This document shows positions 16,152 to 24,578 of a stretch of 28,187 nucleotides of DNA, one piece after another; position 1 is the first letter of the stretch, and each line of letters starts with the position of its first letter. The notes under the pieces were generated by a model. It was not told the DNA's origin, did not search any database, and saw only the letters and a program-made list of their open reading frames with translations. Position numbers and translations under genes: made by a program. Origin of the DNA: JAXGMQ01 sp964613055 (lineage in GTDB: Bacteria > Caldisericota > Caldisericia > JAAYUI01); NCBI GenBank assembly GCA_964613055.1, contig CAZTGD010000023.1, positions 1 to 28,187 of the forward strand, in the 5' to 3' direction.

Positions 16152-16368
16152 GTTTGTGGGTAAAAATCCAGCAGTAAGTATTTTCATAATATACGACGCT
16201 ATACCTATTATCTGTTACCTCTGGCAGGGAGGGGGATAAATACTTTGATTTTAGCAGGGAGGGTTGTGCCTTGGTGTAGGGGTAGTGTTCCCTTGTCGAC
16301 TGTAGTCTCTCATTATCTTCAAGCATTTGCTTCTTGAGGGTCTGTTGTTCTTGTCTTGAGGGGGTGAA

Positions 16369-16437
16369 ATGATTAGATTAAAGAAATTAATAATATTATT
16401 ATTTATGCTATATACTATTCTTTTAGTTGTTTTATAA
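16369..16437 (+). CDS. Tiny hydrophobic peptide (22 aa)
   Basis: ATG at 16369 follows a strong GAGGGGGTG purine tract by a few bases and opens a 22-residue peptide: a basic start (MIRLKK) and then an unbroken hydrophobic stretch, enough for one membrane helix. Its last 23 nt overlap the 3' end of the minus-strand small membrane protein gene. Size and composition recall type I toxin or membrane-stress peptides; that is inference. AT-rich sequence could also produce this by chance. Confidence 0.35.
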   Translation: MIRLKKLIILLFMLYTILLVVL

Positions 16438-16564
16438 TATCATCTATTTTTCTGTTTATCTCCTTGTGATGTGAGTAGATAGCATAAATAATTCCTCCTA
16501 ACGTCATCCACAACGGTAGTAGTATAAAAAGTAACTGTATTGAATCTATCCACACTGGTTCCAT
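16415..16564 (-). CDS. Small single-TM protein (49 aa)
   Basis: An excellent Shine-Dalgarno, TAGGAGGAG (16569-16577 on the minus strand), lies 6-7 nt before ATG 16564, which favours this start over the ATG at 16597. The product has a short polar N-terminus (MEPVWID), one transmembrane helix (about 8-30) and a charged C-terminal helix ('HHKEINRKIDDIIKQLKE') that could form a coiled coil. The layout is like small BhlA/UviB-type holin-related or regulatory membrane proteins, but similarity is too slight to name it. It faces the 22-aa peptide convergently. Confidence 0.55.
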   Translation of the reverse strand: MEPVWIDSIQLLFILLPLWMTLGGIIYAIYSHHKEINRKIDDIIKQLKE

Positions 16565-16636
16565 ATCACTCCTCCTATTTTTCGGTATTACATGCATATA
16601 CTAATAGCACACTAAACTTGTCTTACATACTCTCAA

Positions 16637-16679
16637 TTTTACTCCCACTACTCGATTATATCAAGTAGTGGGAGTAAAA
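16637..16679. repeat. Perfect 16-bp inverted repeat
   Basis: TTTTACTCCCACTACT (16637-16652) is mirrored exactly by AGTAGTGGGAGTAAAA (16664-16679) around an 11-nt loop. Because the descending arm ends in A rather than U on either strand, it is not a standard intrinsic terminator. It lies upstream of the 49-aa gene. Confidence 0.75.
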
Positions 16680-17110
16680 AATGACTCATCTACAAATCAA
16701 GCATGGTTAGTTTACACATCTTTCTTTACAGCTACCAAGGCAATCCTGGTGGTTTAGGCGATTGTGGTATTGGGTATCTATCTGGGGGTGTCCGATTACC
16801 ATCACCGATTAAGAAATCTGGTTTGTTATTTTTGTATAGATAAAGATCAATATTTATGAAAAAGATTGAGTTCTACTCTATCTTGCCATATGTATGTCTT
16901 CTCTTTTAAGGGAGGTGATTTAGCCTATCTTGTGGTGGTGCCTTTTGAAGAGTTCATCCAGCTAGTAGAGGGGTTAGATAAGCTTCCTATGTAAGGAATT
17001 TCCCACTGTGTCTACGCGCAAATGTGGTCTTTAATTAATGTATCACCTTTAAAATGGGTAGTATAAAATAATCGAGTTTTCTTACGGAAGGGTGGCTTGA
17101 AGAGGGTAAG
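16680..17110. other. Intergenic region without a convincing gene; two coding-like remnants
   Basis: No start with a good ribosome site opens a long frame here. Two weak coding-like traces exist. On the plus strand, 16890-16994 encodes 34 residues including 'GGDLAYLVVVPFEEFIQLVEG', which resembles the core of Phd/YefM-type antitoxins. On the minus strand, 16732-16872 reads a proline-rich tail ending 'YPIPQSPKPPGLPW'. Both look like fragments left by older genes. Confidence 0.3.
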
Positions 17111-17116
17111 GAATTT

Positions 17117-17268
17117 AAACCCCCCTGGGAAGCTTTGCTTCCATTCCCCCCTCGAAGAGGGGGGAATGGTTGGAGTCTCCTATGTGGGGCTTCTATCCTA
17201 CAACACACCACCTTGTAAGGGGGATATCCAAATCAGGCCCCCTGTCAGGGGGGGGTAGGGGGGTTTTA
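17117..17268. repeat. GC-rich modular palindromic element (copy B, inverse orientation)
   Basis: The left end, ACCCCCCTGGGAAGC-ttt-GCTTCC then CCCCCCTCGAAGAGGGGGG (about 17119-17165), is the reverse complement of module 2 of copy A. The right end, CCCCCTGTCAGGGGGG then TAGGGGGGTTTT (about 17238-17267), is the reverse complement of module 1. About 70 bp in between hold a degenerate ACCTTGTAAGGGGG hairpin and the 10-mer ACAACACACC shared with copy A. It lies in non-coding DNA downstream of the propeller/stalk gene. Confidence 0.75.
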
Positions 17269-17344
17269 GGTGCGAGTTTTCTACATACCAATTCTAAACT
17301 GCAGGTGTGCTATTATGAAATCAGGATTACTAACTGCATGGACT

Positions 17345-18925
17345 CTATGGAGTATATGTCAGTATGATCTCCTTGGTGTCTGCTACCCACTCAACCTCAC
17401 AGCCCAGTGATTCAGCGAGGAATCTCATGGGGACCATTGTCCTGTCATTGATGATGGTGGGTGTTACATCTGGGTTGTCTGGGTCTATCTGAAATTCCTT
17501 TCCATTAATCTTTGCTGTTGGTTTGTCTATCCACAGCTCTACTATGTTCTCTTTGTATTCATCCGTAGTGGCATTATCCGGTGCTACCAGTTTACAGGTT
17601 ACCTTCCTCTGTTCACCATCCCAGAACACCTGACCACCGAGTGGTTCTAAAACGTATCTTGCTGGGAGGAGTGTTCTGCCGTTTGTTATCACTGGATGGC
17701 AATCCATAGTCATTTCAACTCCATAAACGTTGTAAACACCAGAGTTGATGGTATATCTGATGTATTTCTTGTTTTGTGTCTTTTTGTCAGTAAAGGGTAG
17801 GGAATAGAAATATGTGTTGTTTCCATCTGAATAAATTATATATCGGTCATCTACAGCCATCAAATGAGAATATCTATCCGTTTTTAAAAGAATATCCACA
17901 GTCCTTTTTGTAAGATTGAGACGATGTATGTGATAATTCTCTTGAGTATCATAGTCTTTTGAAATGAAATAAACATATTCATCTTTTTGAATAATGCAAT
18001 CAGTATTCATAGAAAGGATGTCTGGGACTGTAAAGTTGACTACTACTTCAGCCGATGATGGATTTATAACATCTATTGTGAATTGTGAGGTTTCACACGG
18101 CATATTACCAAGAAATATTCTTTCGTCATATTGACACAGAAAATATACATGCATAATTTTGCTGAGTCTGTTTTCCTCTTTTGCAATGATGTTTCTTGCA
18201 AATAGATAAGAGGTGTATGTGTGATCACAGGTGAATTCATCTGTGTTGGACACATAGAAAAGGTTGTCACCCAGTAAATAACATTCCATCCATGGTGGAA
18301 TCTGCATGTTGGTTACGCTGTCTATTTCTTCACAGGCTTCCATATCTAGTATGTAATAATTATTTCCCCTCCGCCAAACAGAGTAATAAGCATTATAGGT
18401 TTGCAACCAACTGCCATCCATTAGGAATTCATTCTGACACTCATCATCTATTCTCTTACCAGTGCCTGAATCCAATTGACAAAGACTAGAATTGATTTCA
18501 AATACTACCTTATCATTGTATATTCCAGTACTCGGGACGTTCCCCCTTTTTTCAAAGTATTCTTCCCAGTTCATATCTCCCGTGTTTATCTGATACGATG
18601 CCACTCTGAACATATCTTGATATGATGAGTTTTGATCTACGATTATGACGTCATTGTTGTATATCTCATAATAATGACACTCTGTGTTTATTTCCCAGAT
18701 TGTCTGTTTGGTTTTTAGGTTTAAACACTGTAGTGATTCATCATCTTGTCTTTCATGTATAATTGCATAATCACCTGTGATATCAGCATTTATGCACCTA
18801 TATTCCAATATTAATGCAAGAGTCATTGAGTTGTCACCCAAAGCCACAACATCGTGATTCTGGCCTGAACACAAACAGATCAGTAAACAAAATATAACAA
18901 TAAATGTACATATTCTATTTATCAT
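17345..18925 (-). CDS. Secreted beta-propeller-like protein with C-terminal stalk domain
   Basis: The 526-aa protein has an N-terminal signal (MINRICTFIVIFCLLICLCSG); the cysteines near the cut site are not a canonical lipobox. About 30-385 consist of repeated four-strand units with alternating hydrophobic strands and dipeptides such as 'DDRYIIYSD', 'KDEYVYFIS' and 'GNNYYILD', as in PQQ/WD-type propellers of the DUF5050 kind. The C-terminus (about 390-526) is a stalk domain ('TLLPARYVLEPLGGQVFWDG', 'MVPMRFLAESLGCEVEWV'). AGGAA lies about 8 nt before the ATG. The gene follows the lipoprotein-like gene on the same strand after 47 bp, so they are probably co-transcribed. It is distinctly more AT-rich than the other stalk-protein genes, suggesting separate acquisition. 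Confidence 0.8.
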   Translation of the reverse strand: MINRICTFIVIFCLLICLCSGQNHDVVALGDNSMTLALILEYRCINADITGDYAIIHERQDDESLQCLNLKTKQTIWEINTECHYYEIYNNDVIIVDQNSSYQDMFRVASYQINTGDMNWEEYFEKRGNVPSTGIYNDKVVFEINSSLCQLDSGTGKRIDDECQNEFLMDGSWLQTYNAYYSVWRRGNNYYILDMEACEEIDSVTNMQIPPWMECYLLGDNLFYVSNTDEFTCDHTYTSYLFARNIIAKEENRLSKIMHVYFLCQYDERIFLGNMPCETSQFTIDVINPSSAEVVVNFTVPDILSMNTDCIIQKDEYVYFISKDYDTQENYHIHRLNLTKRTVDILLKTDRYSHLMAVDDRYIIYSDGNNTYFYSLPFTDKKTQNKKYIRYTINSGVYNVYGVEMTMDCHPVITNGRTLLPARYVLEPLGGQVFWDGEQRKVTCKLVAPDNATTDEYKENIVELWIDKPTAKINGKEFQIDPDNPDVTPTIINDRTMVPMRFLAESLGCEVEWVADTKEIILTYTP

Positions 18926-18972
18926 CCCTATCTTCCTTTCTCTTATGATTAATGTAGCATCTCCTTTGTAAC

Positions 18973-19647
18973 TTAATATTCAGTATCTCTTTCTTCAACG
19001 GTGTCCTTTACCTCATTCCAGTCCAAATCCTTCAGAACCAGCGAATCAATTATATTCCTGAAATCCAGCGTATAGTAGTCATCTACCAGTTTATCTCTGT
19101 TCAGCATATCAAAGAAAACAGAAATCCAGTATTTATCATCTCCGACAATACCTACATGAACGATAGGCCATTTATACTTCTTCTCATCTAAATTATATAG
19201 CTTAAACCTACTAAATATCACACCATCAATTTCACAATCAGGTAGTCTTTTTACAGACGGCATCTTTTTGATGAATTCATCTATAAGATCTTGTTGAGTA
19301 ACCTCTCCAGGATTAGATTTGTTACAATAGTCAACATCTATGAGAAATGCTATTTCTCCTTTTCGGGGTTTCGATTGTGCGTGTGAGAAAGAAATTATGA
19401 TTCTTTTGCTATCACTTTCTTTTTCAACAATACTGTCTTCCTCCCAGCCATCTGGAAGATACATGCTGACAAAACCGTTATCATAGTTAGGTTCTTTTCT
19501 CTCGAGTTTGCTTTGGTCTACCTCTATGGTTTCAGTATCTGGATTCAACTTCATGATATTGAAGTAAGTGCATGCTGAAGTGAACACTGAAATCCCCACT
19601 ACACATACAATCAATATGATCATCCCTTTGTATATTACTTTGTCCAC
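18973..19647 (-). CDS. Predicted lipoprotein or membrane-anchored exported protein
   Basis: I place the start at GTG 19647. AGGAGG (19658-19663) sits 10 nt before it, and the longer frame from ATG 19689 would start upstream of the likely promoter and contain the ribosome site inside the gene. A TTG at 19653 is also possible. The N-terminus is a hydrophobic signal ending 'SVFTSAC', a lipobox-like site with threonine rather than leucine at -3. The rest (224 aa in all) is acidic and soluble, with 'FVSMYLPDGWEED' and 'IAFLIDVDYCN' strands reminiscent of PsbP/DUF1795-like exported folds, but I do not recognise the family. It is probably in an operon with the downstream propeller/stalk gene. Confidence 0.7.
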   Translation of the reverse strand: MDKVIYKGMIILIVCVVGISVFTSACTYFNIMKLNPDTETIEVDQSKLERKEPNYDNGFVSMYLPDGWEEDSIVEKESDSKRIIISFSHAQSKPRKGEIAFLIDVDYCNKSNPGEVTQQDLIDEFIKKMPSVKRLPDCEIDGVIFSRFKLYNLDEKKYKWPIVHVGIVGDDKYWISVFFDMLNRDKLVDDYYTLDFRNIIDSLVLKDLDWNEVKDTVEERDTEY

Positions 19648-19679
19648 AGTCAAAAAACCTCCTTCTTGGTTGTGCGTAT

Positions 19680-19708
19680 ACTGTAACACAGCTGATGAAT
19701 TTATTCAA
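19680..19708 (-). promoter_or_regulatory. Likely promoter of the lipoprotein/propeller pair
   Basis: On the minus strand TTGAAT (19703-19708) and TACAGT (19680-19685) are separated by 17 bp, giving a start near 19673 and a leader of about 25 nt that contains the AGGAGG. The -10 is only a 4 of 6 match. Confidence 0.4.
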
Positions 19709-19826
19709 AGCAATACTATAGAGTTCACTGTTAATAACTGATAGTATCCTATGGAGTGATTATATACTGCTCTTTGATACAATTGTCCAAACAAAAAGAG
19801 ATTTATTGCTGGTAAATAATAATAAA

Positions 19827-19851
19827 TCCCCCGGCGTTCACCGCTGGGGGA
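19827..19851 (-). terminator. Intrinsic terminator after the 459-aa propeller gene
   Basis: A 10-bp stem TCCCCCGGCG / CGCTGGGGGA with one G-U pair and a 5-nt loop lies 28 bp past the stop codon at 19879. On the minus strand it is followed by TTTATTATTATTT. Confidence 0.7.
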
Positions 19852-19878
19852 AAAATATATTTTGTCTGGGTTATTAAA

Positions 19879-21258
19879 CTAATCTCTGATCAGTGTCACC
19901 CATTCATCGCCATCCCATCTGACATATGAAATCTGGAGGTTCGCCTCTGGCTCTCCACCAGCGTTATCTACCCAAGCAATGTGTGGGTGCCCATCAGAAT
20001 CAACCACAATCGAGGTTGGACAAGAGAAACTGTCATTGTAGCTGAGGTTGGCGGAATTCTCAGACAGTGGAACGCTGTCATTCAATTCCGAGCCATCGGC
20101 GCAGACCCACTGACTGAGATCATTAAAGGTGTAAAGGACATCAGAGGTTTCATCGCCCAAAGCGCTCCAAGCGATGTGCGGTCGGCCAGCGTCATCGATT
20201 GCAATAACCTGAGAGCCGGACATGCCGTTACTGGTTACTCGAGCTGGATTACCCACAGTCTTATCAAGTGAGTTGAAGGGTGTATCATCGGCGCATCTCC
20301 AACCATCGCCTATGGTCTTCAAATACACAACGTTAGACTCAGCACCAGTCGGTCCAAACCCTATATAGTTGTAGGCAAGGTTGTCTACATCACCAATGTC
20401 GGTGGTCAGCTGTGGATTGAGTACCATGAAGGAATAGGCTGGGACACCCACGCCAGAGTTGGTAAGATCAAACTCATCACCATCTCCGTCAACCCAGTTG
20501 TCTCCATCCCAGGCGCAGTACATGATATCCCATTCACCAAACCCCTCATGGTGGACCATCTGTTGCCATGCGATTCTTGGATTATCCTGTGAGTCGAAAG
20601 AAAGCGAAGGTGAAAGTGTTTCGGTTGATATTTCAAACAGCAATCCAGATTCTGGGTTGTCCATATCGAAGATTCCACCATTTTGGGTTTCCCATCCGTC
20701 ATCTGTAAGGTGAATCATAGAAACACCATGCATTTCGCACCAGACGATGGATGGCTTGTTCTCTGTGGATAGAGCCATCTCGTGCGCGGGGTTGTGATCG
20801 CTTGTGATCATGGTGTAATCGCTGGTTTCTCCTTCTGCATTGACCCATTCACCATCCCAGGTTGCATAGTTGACAGTATATATATCAGATTCACCATTAT
20901 CCGCGAACGATTGCCAGCTGATGTGTGGTATGTCATTTGAGTCAAGTGCGAGGCACCCATCTATCACGGTATCGGTTGAAACAACAGCGTTCCCTGTGCT
21001 GAGGGGTTCTCCATCGGCGCACAACCACTCGTCATTTGTAAGGTGTGCGTACAGAGGGTTACCACTGTCAATCCAGAGCATGTGCGGATTGTCATTCGAA
21101 TCCAGTTCAAGCTTTGCCATGTGACCTGTGGATTGAACAGCGTTTGCCTCATCTGGCTCATAGTTCTGCCATTCAACCAGACCAAACGCGAGGGTTGGCG
21201 CAAGCGTGAGGCTGATGCAAACGATCAGACTCAGCATGGTCTTTGTATGTCCTCTCAT
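19879..21258 (-). CDS. Secreted beta-propeller repeat protein
   Basis: The 459-aa protein has a signal peptide (about 1-25, cut near 'AFG-LV') and then about six blades. Each has a strand of the type 'L-x-L-DSNDNPHMLWID', repeated as 'LALDSNDIPHISWQS', 'LSFDSQDNPRIAWQQ', 'IAIDDAGRPHIAWSA' and 'IVVDSDGHPHIAWVD'. These are paired with 'W-x-CADG' or 'DGEWVNAEG' linkers. This D-x-x-x-P-H-I-x-W signature is typical of BNR/sialidase-like propellers of unknown ligand. The start is well supported: AAGGAGG lies 5 nt before the ATG. It follows the 989-aa propeller protein gene by 188 bp and shares its blade signature. A surface binding role is inferred; no catalytic residues are evident. Confidence 0.8.
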   Translation of the reverse strand: MRGHTKTMLSLIVCISLTLAPTLAFGLVEWQNYEPDEANAVQSTGHMAKLELDSNDNPHMLWIDSGNPLYAHLTNDEWLCADGEPLSTGNAVVSTDTVIDGCLALDSNDIPHISWQSFADNGESDIYTVNYATWDGEWVNAEGETSDYTMITSDHNPAHEMALSTENKPSIVWCEMHGVSMIHLTDDGWETQNGGIFDMDNPESGLLFEISTETLSPSLSFDSQDNPRIAWQQMVHHEGFGEWDIMYCAWDGDNWVDGDGDEFDLTNSGVGVPAYSFMVLNPQLTTDIGDVDNLAYNYIGFGPTGAESNVVYLKTIGDGWRCADDTPFNSLDKTVGNPARVTSNGMSGSQVIAIDDAGRPHIAWSALGDETSDVLYTFNDLSQWVCADGSELNDSVPLSENSANLSYNDSFSCPTSIVVDSDGHPHIAWVDNAGGEPEANLQISYVRWDGDEWVTLIRD

Positions 21259-21446
21259 GTCATCCTCCTTCAGTCGACAATATCTTATACGTTCAGTGTA
21301 TATTCTCCATACGGGCTTTCAAGCTAATCTGTTTCAACTGGCGTTCGCTTTAGAAAATATTACACTTTGCGCAAATACACACAAGTATTGGTTAAACATG
21401 ATAACATTCATCATATAAAATAATTCAAGTGGATTGATACTTCTGT

Positions 21447-24416
21447 TTACTCGATAGCAGGTACGACGTGAATGTGTTTGTAAAGGTTTACCATCTTGCC
21501 ATATGGATCGCTGACTGTTGAACGAACCAGGTAGTCACCAGGCTCTTTAAAGGTGTGGGTGAAGAAGTGAATCATATCATCATCGATCTCAAACCGATCT
21601 TCTTCTGAACCGTCATCCCAGAAAACCACAGCATCCATTGGGTTGCATCCGGTATGTGCGATCATCTGACAATCGAATTCTCTGCCTGCCTCGATGATGT
21701 TACCTCTGCCTAGGTTGCTTATGAGTAGCTCCACTTCAGGTGTTTCGCATCCCGGGTTGCTGGCTTTGATTGTTATTCCCATATTTGCCACCAACGGTTC
21801 GTCAATACCTGATACTGTCGCCATGTTGGTGATGACATCCCCAGCTTTCAGGTGAGATGTACTGCTTATCCTGCAGATGATCCTGATGGTCACGCTGTTG
21901 TTTCCAGGAACATCAATCAGGAAATCATAGGCGTTTCCATTGGGCATGGCAGGGAAGTTGCTGTGCAGGAACTCAAGTTCCTTTGGCATGACGTCCGAAA
22001 CAATGATACCCTTTGCATCACCTGATCCACGGTTTGAAACTCTGATAGTGTAGGTGACCACGTCTCCAATTGCCGCCATTGAAGTACTCGCTGTCTTTGT
22101 TGCCGAAAGCACCGGCTTCCTTACCAGCAGGTCAACGGTGTCAGTTTCAAATACATAGTTGTAGCTATAGTTGGGATGAGTTAGTTTTGTTATCAACCTT
22201 GGTTTGCACCAGGTTGCAGGAGCATCGCAGGGAGCTCTCACCAGCACGCTGGCAACAGCATTAGCTTTGTCTGATTGACCAGATGCAGGCATGACAAAGT
22301 ATTCCAGTGAATTTAGTTCAGAGGCGTTATCAAGGAAGAATTCATACCGGAATCCATCAGAACCCCATGGTGATTGAAGGAAAATTGTGTACCTTTCGTA
22401 CTGCTTATCGCAAGCGTTCAGATACAGGGTGGATGGAGTGACGGATACATAGTCGACATCGTGTGGTAGATTGAATCCAATGAAGTCATACTGTCTATCT
22501 TCATCGTAGTAGTACTTATAGGTATTGAATGGTGGATCTGGAGATAAATCAGAATCGGATGTGAAGGCTTCAGTATAGAAGTAGTGTGGGTCAAAAATGT
22601 AACTATTTGGTTCATGATTGTATTCAACGATGAACATAATATCTGAATGTTGACTTAGCTGTGAAACGGGGACTCTTAACCAATCAAACTCAACTGTGGA
22701 TAATGGATATGGTAGTGAGTCCCATGTTGATGTCCCTGCGTTCCAGTATTTCATGTAATAACCTGGGAAGCCAAAAACATGTATCGGTTTAACCAGTGTG
22801 TTGAACCGTATATAGAGATATTGACCATCTATATTGTCTGCTTTAACGTTGAATCTAACCCTTTTTAAGGATGTATCACTTGCGTTGACGTCTATCGGGA
22901 ACCAACCTTTTTCAAAGAAACTGTAGAAATCATTTCTTGTCGCTCTTAAAAGGAGTCGCCTGTCAACAGTGGGCCATGATGTCGAATACCTAGAGTAAAA
23001 AATATCTGTTTGAGGGTAAGCAAACCAGTACTCTGGAGCTTGAATCGATCCGAGAATCGCAAAATCACAATCACCATTCCACGGATCGCTAGGATTATCT
23101 GGTAGTCTAAACGGCCTTGATTGTGTTATAAATGAGGAGAAAGCTTCCCCATATCTCCTTAGTAATTCAAAGCCAACTGTACCATCTGACCTAAGCCAAT
23201 CTTCATCTCCTCGGATACTCAGCGAAGAAACATAATCGGTATCGCTAACGTATTGATTCCAAGTGATTATTGGGTTTTTACCCTCTGAGCCCAGTATCAG
23301 ACTGGGTGCAGTAGCATCCCCATAGTCGGGTGTTCCTGGTATGAACGAAGCGCCAGCTACCCCATCGCATGTCCACCAACTGCCACCTGACCACTTGCTT
23401 ACCTGTATGGCGAGTGTATTTTCAGAGGTAAATGCTTCCTCACTCCATGCAACTATTGGTCTATAATTTGGATCCAGTTTGAAGTCGGGTTCATGCGAAG
23501 CACGTGTTGGAGAGTCTGATACATTTGTATATGAGTCTTCATAGCCAAGCAGGTCAACCCAACCGCATCTGCCTGGCTCGATCTCGGGCTCCCAACGGGC
23601 GATGTATATCTCGCCCTCTTCTTCCCAGGATACGTGAGGGATGCTGTCAGCACTTGAGTCATCCTCATGTGGAGACACCTCAATGTTGACATTGAGTCTT
23701 CGGTTGGTATTTCCTTCAAGGATTGTGGCATTAGTATGTTTGGGATCGACTGAAGTGTCAGCAAGTAGTTTCATCCAGTTGGTTCCATCAAAGCGACTGA
23801 CAAAAATATCGTAGTGTTTTTCTTTTTTGTCATACTCAACCCAAGTCACATAAATAAAATCATCATCGTAACAGATATCAAAGGATGACCTGTCAGCATA
23901 GGATGAATCACAAACCCTTTTCCATTCGGGGAAAAATGGATAGGCAGACACGTCAAGATAGAAGAGTTCAGATATTCCAATTTCTGGAAAATTCCATCGT
24001 GCAAACAAAAATGGACCTTGTGATAATGACATTGGGCTTGGAGCTATAAGTATCTTGGATACAGACAATGCATTGAAATGCTGTGGGTGTGTTACATGAG
24101 GCACGTAATCATGAAGGCTGTGAGTGTCCATACCCCTTGCGTTTCTCCAGGCGTAGCCGTCAAACTTTGCATATGCTGGTCTGAACACTCCCGCATCATG
24201 TGTCTCCATCCAGCATGCGTGTATCTCGTGGTCATTTACATAGAACATGTCTGGGCCAGAGGACAAGCCGGGGTTGCCAAACAGACGCGTTAGTCTGTAT
24301 GGAATATAATCGTACGCACCTTTGGCGGTCCAGACATCCTCTGCACTCACCGGAGCGATACTCATCGTCCCGGTTATCAGAAGACACAGAATTATAATAA
24401 CCACATTCCTAGTCAT
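21447..24416 (-). CDS. Large secreted protein: propeller region, DUF11 and PKD domains
   Basis: The 989-aa protein has a signal peptide (about 1-25, MTRNVVIIILCLLITG...'SA-ED'). Residues ~30-480 have propeller blades like the neighbouring 459-aa protein ('SDSIPHVSWEEEGEIYIARW', 'NYRPIVAWSEEAF', 'KNPIITWNQY' with 'W-x-CDG', 'WLRSDG' linkers). Residues ~490-740 form a beta-rich region I do not recognise. About 755-885 is a DUF11-type repeat domain ('ATKTAS...GDVVTYTIRVSNRGSGDAKGI...VSDVMP'), common in cell-surface proteins. About 890-989 is PKD-like ('AVVFWDDGSEED...HTFKEPGDYLVRSTVSDPYG'). A near-perfect promoter lies directly upstream with no Shine-Dalgarno, so a leaderless mRNA is expected. 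No membrane anchor is seen at the C-terminus. Confidence 0.83.
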   Translation of the reverse strand: MTRNVVIIILCLLITGTMSIAPVSAEDVWTAKGAYDYIPYRLTRLFGNPGLSSGPDMFYVNDHEIHACWMETHDAGVFRPAYAKFDGYAWRNARGMDTHSLHDYVPHVTHPQHFNALSVSKILIAPSPMSLSQGPFLFARWNFPEIGISELFYLDVSAYPFFPEWKRVCDSSYADRSSFDICYDDDFIYVTWVEYDKKEKHYDIFVSRFDGTNWMKLLADTSVDPKHTNATILEGNTNRRLNVNIEVSPHEDDSSADSIPHVSWEEEGEIYIARWEPEIEPGRCGWVDLLGYEDSYTNVSDSPTRASHEPDFKLDPNYRPIVAWSEEAFTSENTLAIQVSKWSGGSWWTCDGVAGASFIPGTPDYGDATAPSLILGSEGKNPIITWNQYVSDTDYVSSLSIRGDEDWLRSDGTVGFELLRRYGEAFSSFITQSRPFRLPDNPSDPWNGDCDFAILGSIQAPEYWFAYPQTDIFYSRYSTSWPTVDRRLLLRATRNDFYSFFEKGWFPIDVNASDTSLKRVRFNVKADNIDGQYLYIRFNTLVKPIHVFGFPGYYMKYWNAGTSTWDSLPYPLSTVEFDWLRVPVSQLSQHSDIMFIVEYNHEPNSYIFDPHYFYTEAFTSDSDLSPDPPFNTYKYYYDEDRQYDFIGFNLPHDVDYVSVTPSTLYLNACDKQYERYTIFLQSPWGSDGFRYEFFLDNASELNSLEYFVMPASGQSDKANAVASVLVRAPCDAPATWCKPRLITKLTHPNYSYNYVFETDTVDLLVRKPVLSATKTASTSMAAIGDVVTYTIRVSNRGSGDAKGIIVSDVMPKELEFLHSNFPAMPNGNAYDFLIDVPGNNSVTIRIICRISSTSHLKAGDVITNMATVSGIDEPLVANMGITIKASNPGCETPEVELLISNLGRGNIIEAGREFDCQMIAHTGCNPMDAVVFWDDGSEEDRFEIDDDMIHFFTHTFKEPGDYLVRSTVSDPYGKMVNLYKHIHVVPAIE

Positions 24417-24424
24417 TAGTTGTC

Positions 24425-24452
24425 ATTATAATTGTTATGTAAAGATTGTCAA
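24425..24452 (-). promoter_or_regulatory. Consensus promoter giving a leaderless mRNA
   Basis: On the minus strand TTGACA (24447-24452) and TATAAT (24425-24430) are both perfect, with a 16-bp spacer. The start codon begins 8 nt after the -10 box, so the predicted transcript begins at or one or two bases before the ATG of the 989-aa protein gene. Confidence 0.75.
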
Positions 24453-24578
24453 CAGAGTAAATTTAATATATAGTATATTTTTGTTAGTGTAATTTATTTT
24501 AAGTAGCAATTCCATTCAGTTGATTTGACTTGCCTTCAGCCGGATATCCAATAATCTGTAGATAAGAGAGATGGTAAT

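Noticed and set aside
16144..16326. 60-codon minus-strand frame upstream of the G8-like gene
   Set aside because: It contains the promoter of the downstream gene, has no ribosome site and no recognisable composition.
16637..16679. Intrinsic terminator
   Set aside because: The stem ends in A on the descending arm on both strands, with no U-tract after it.
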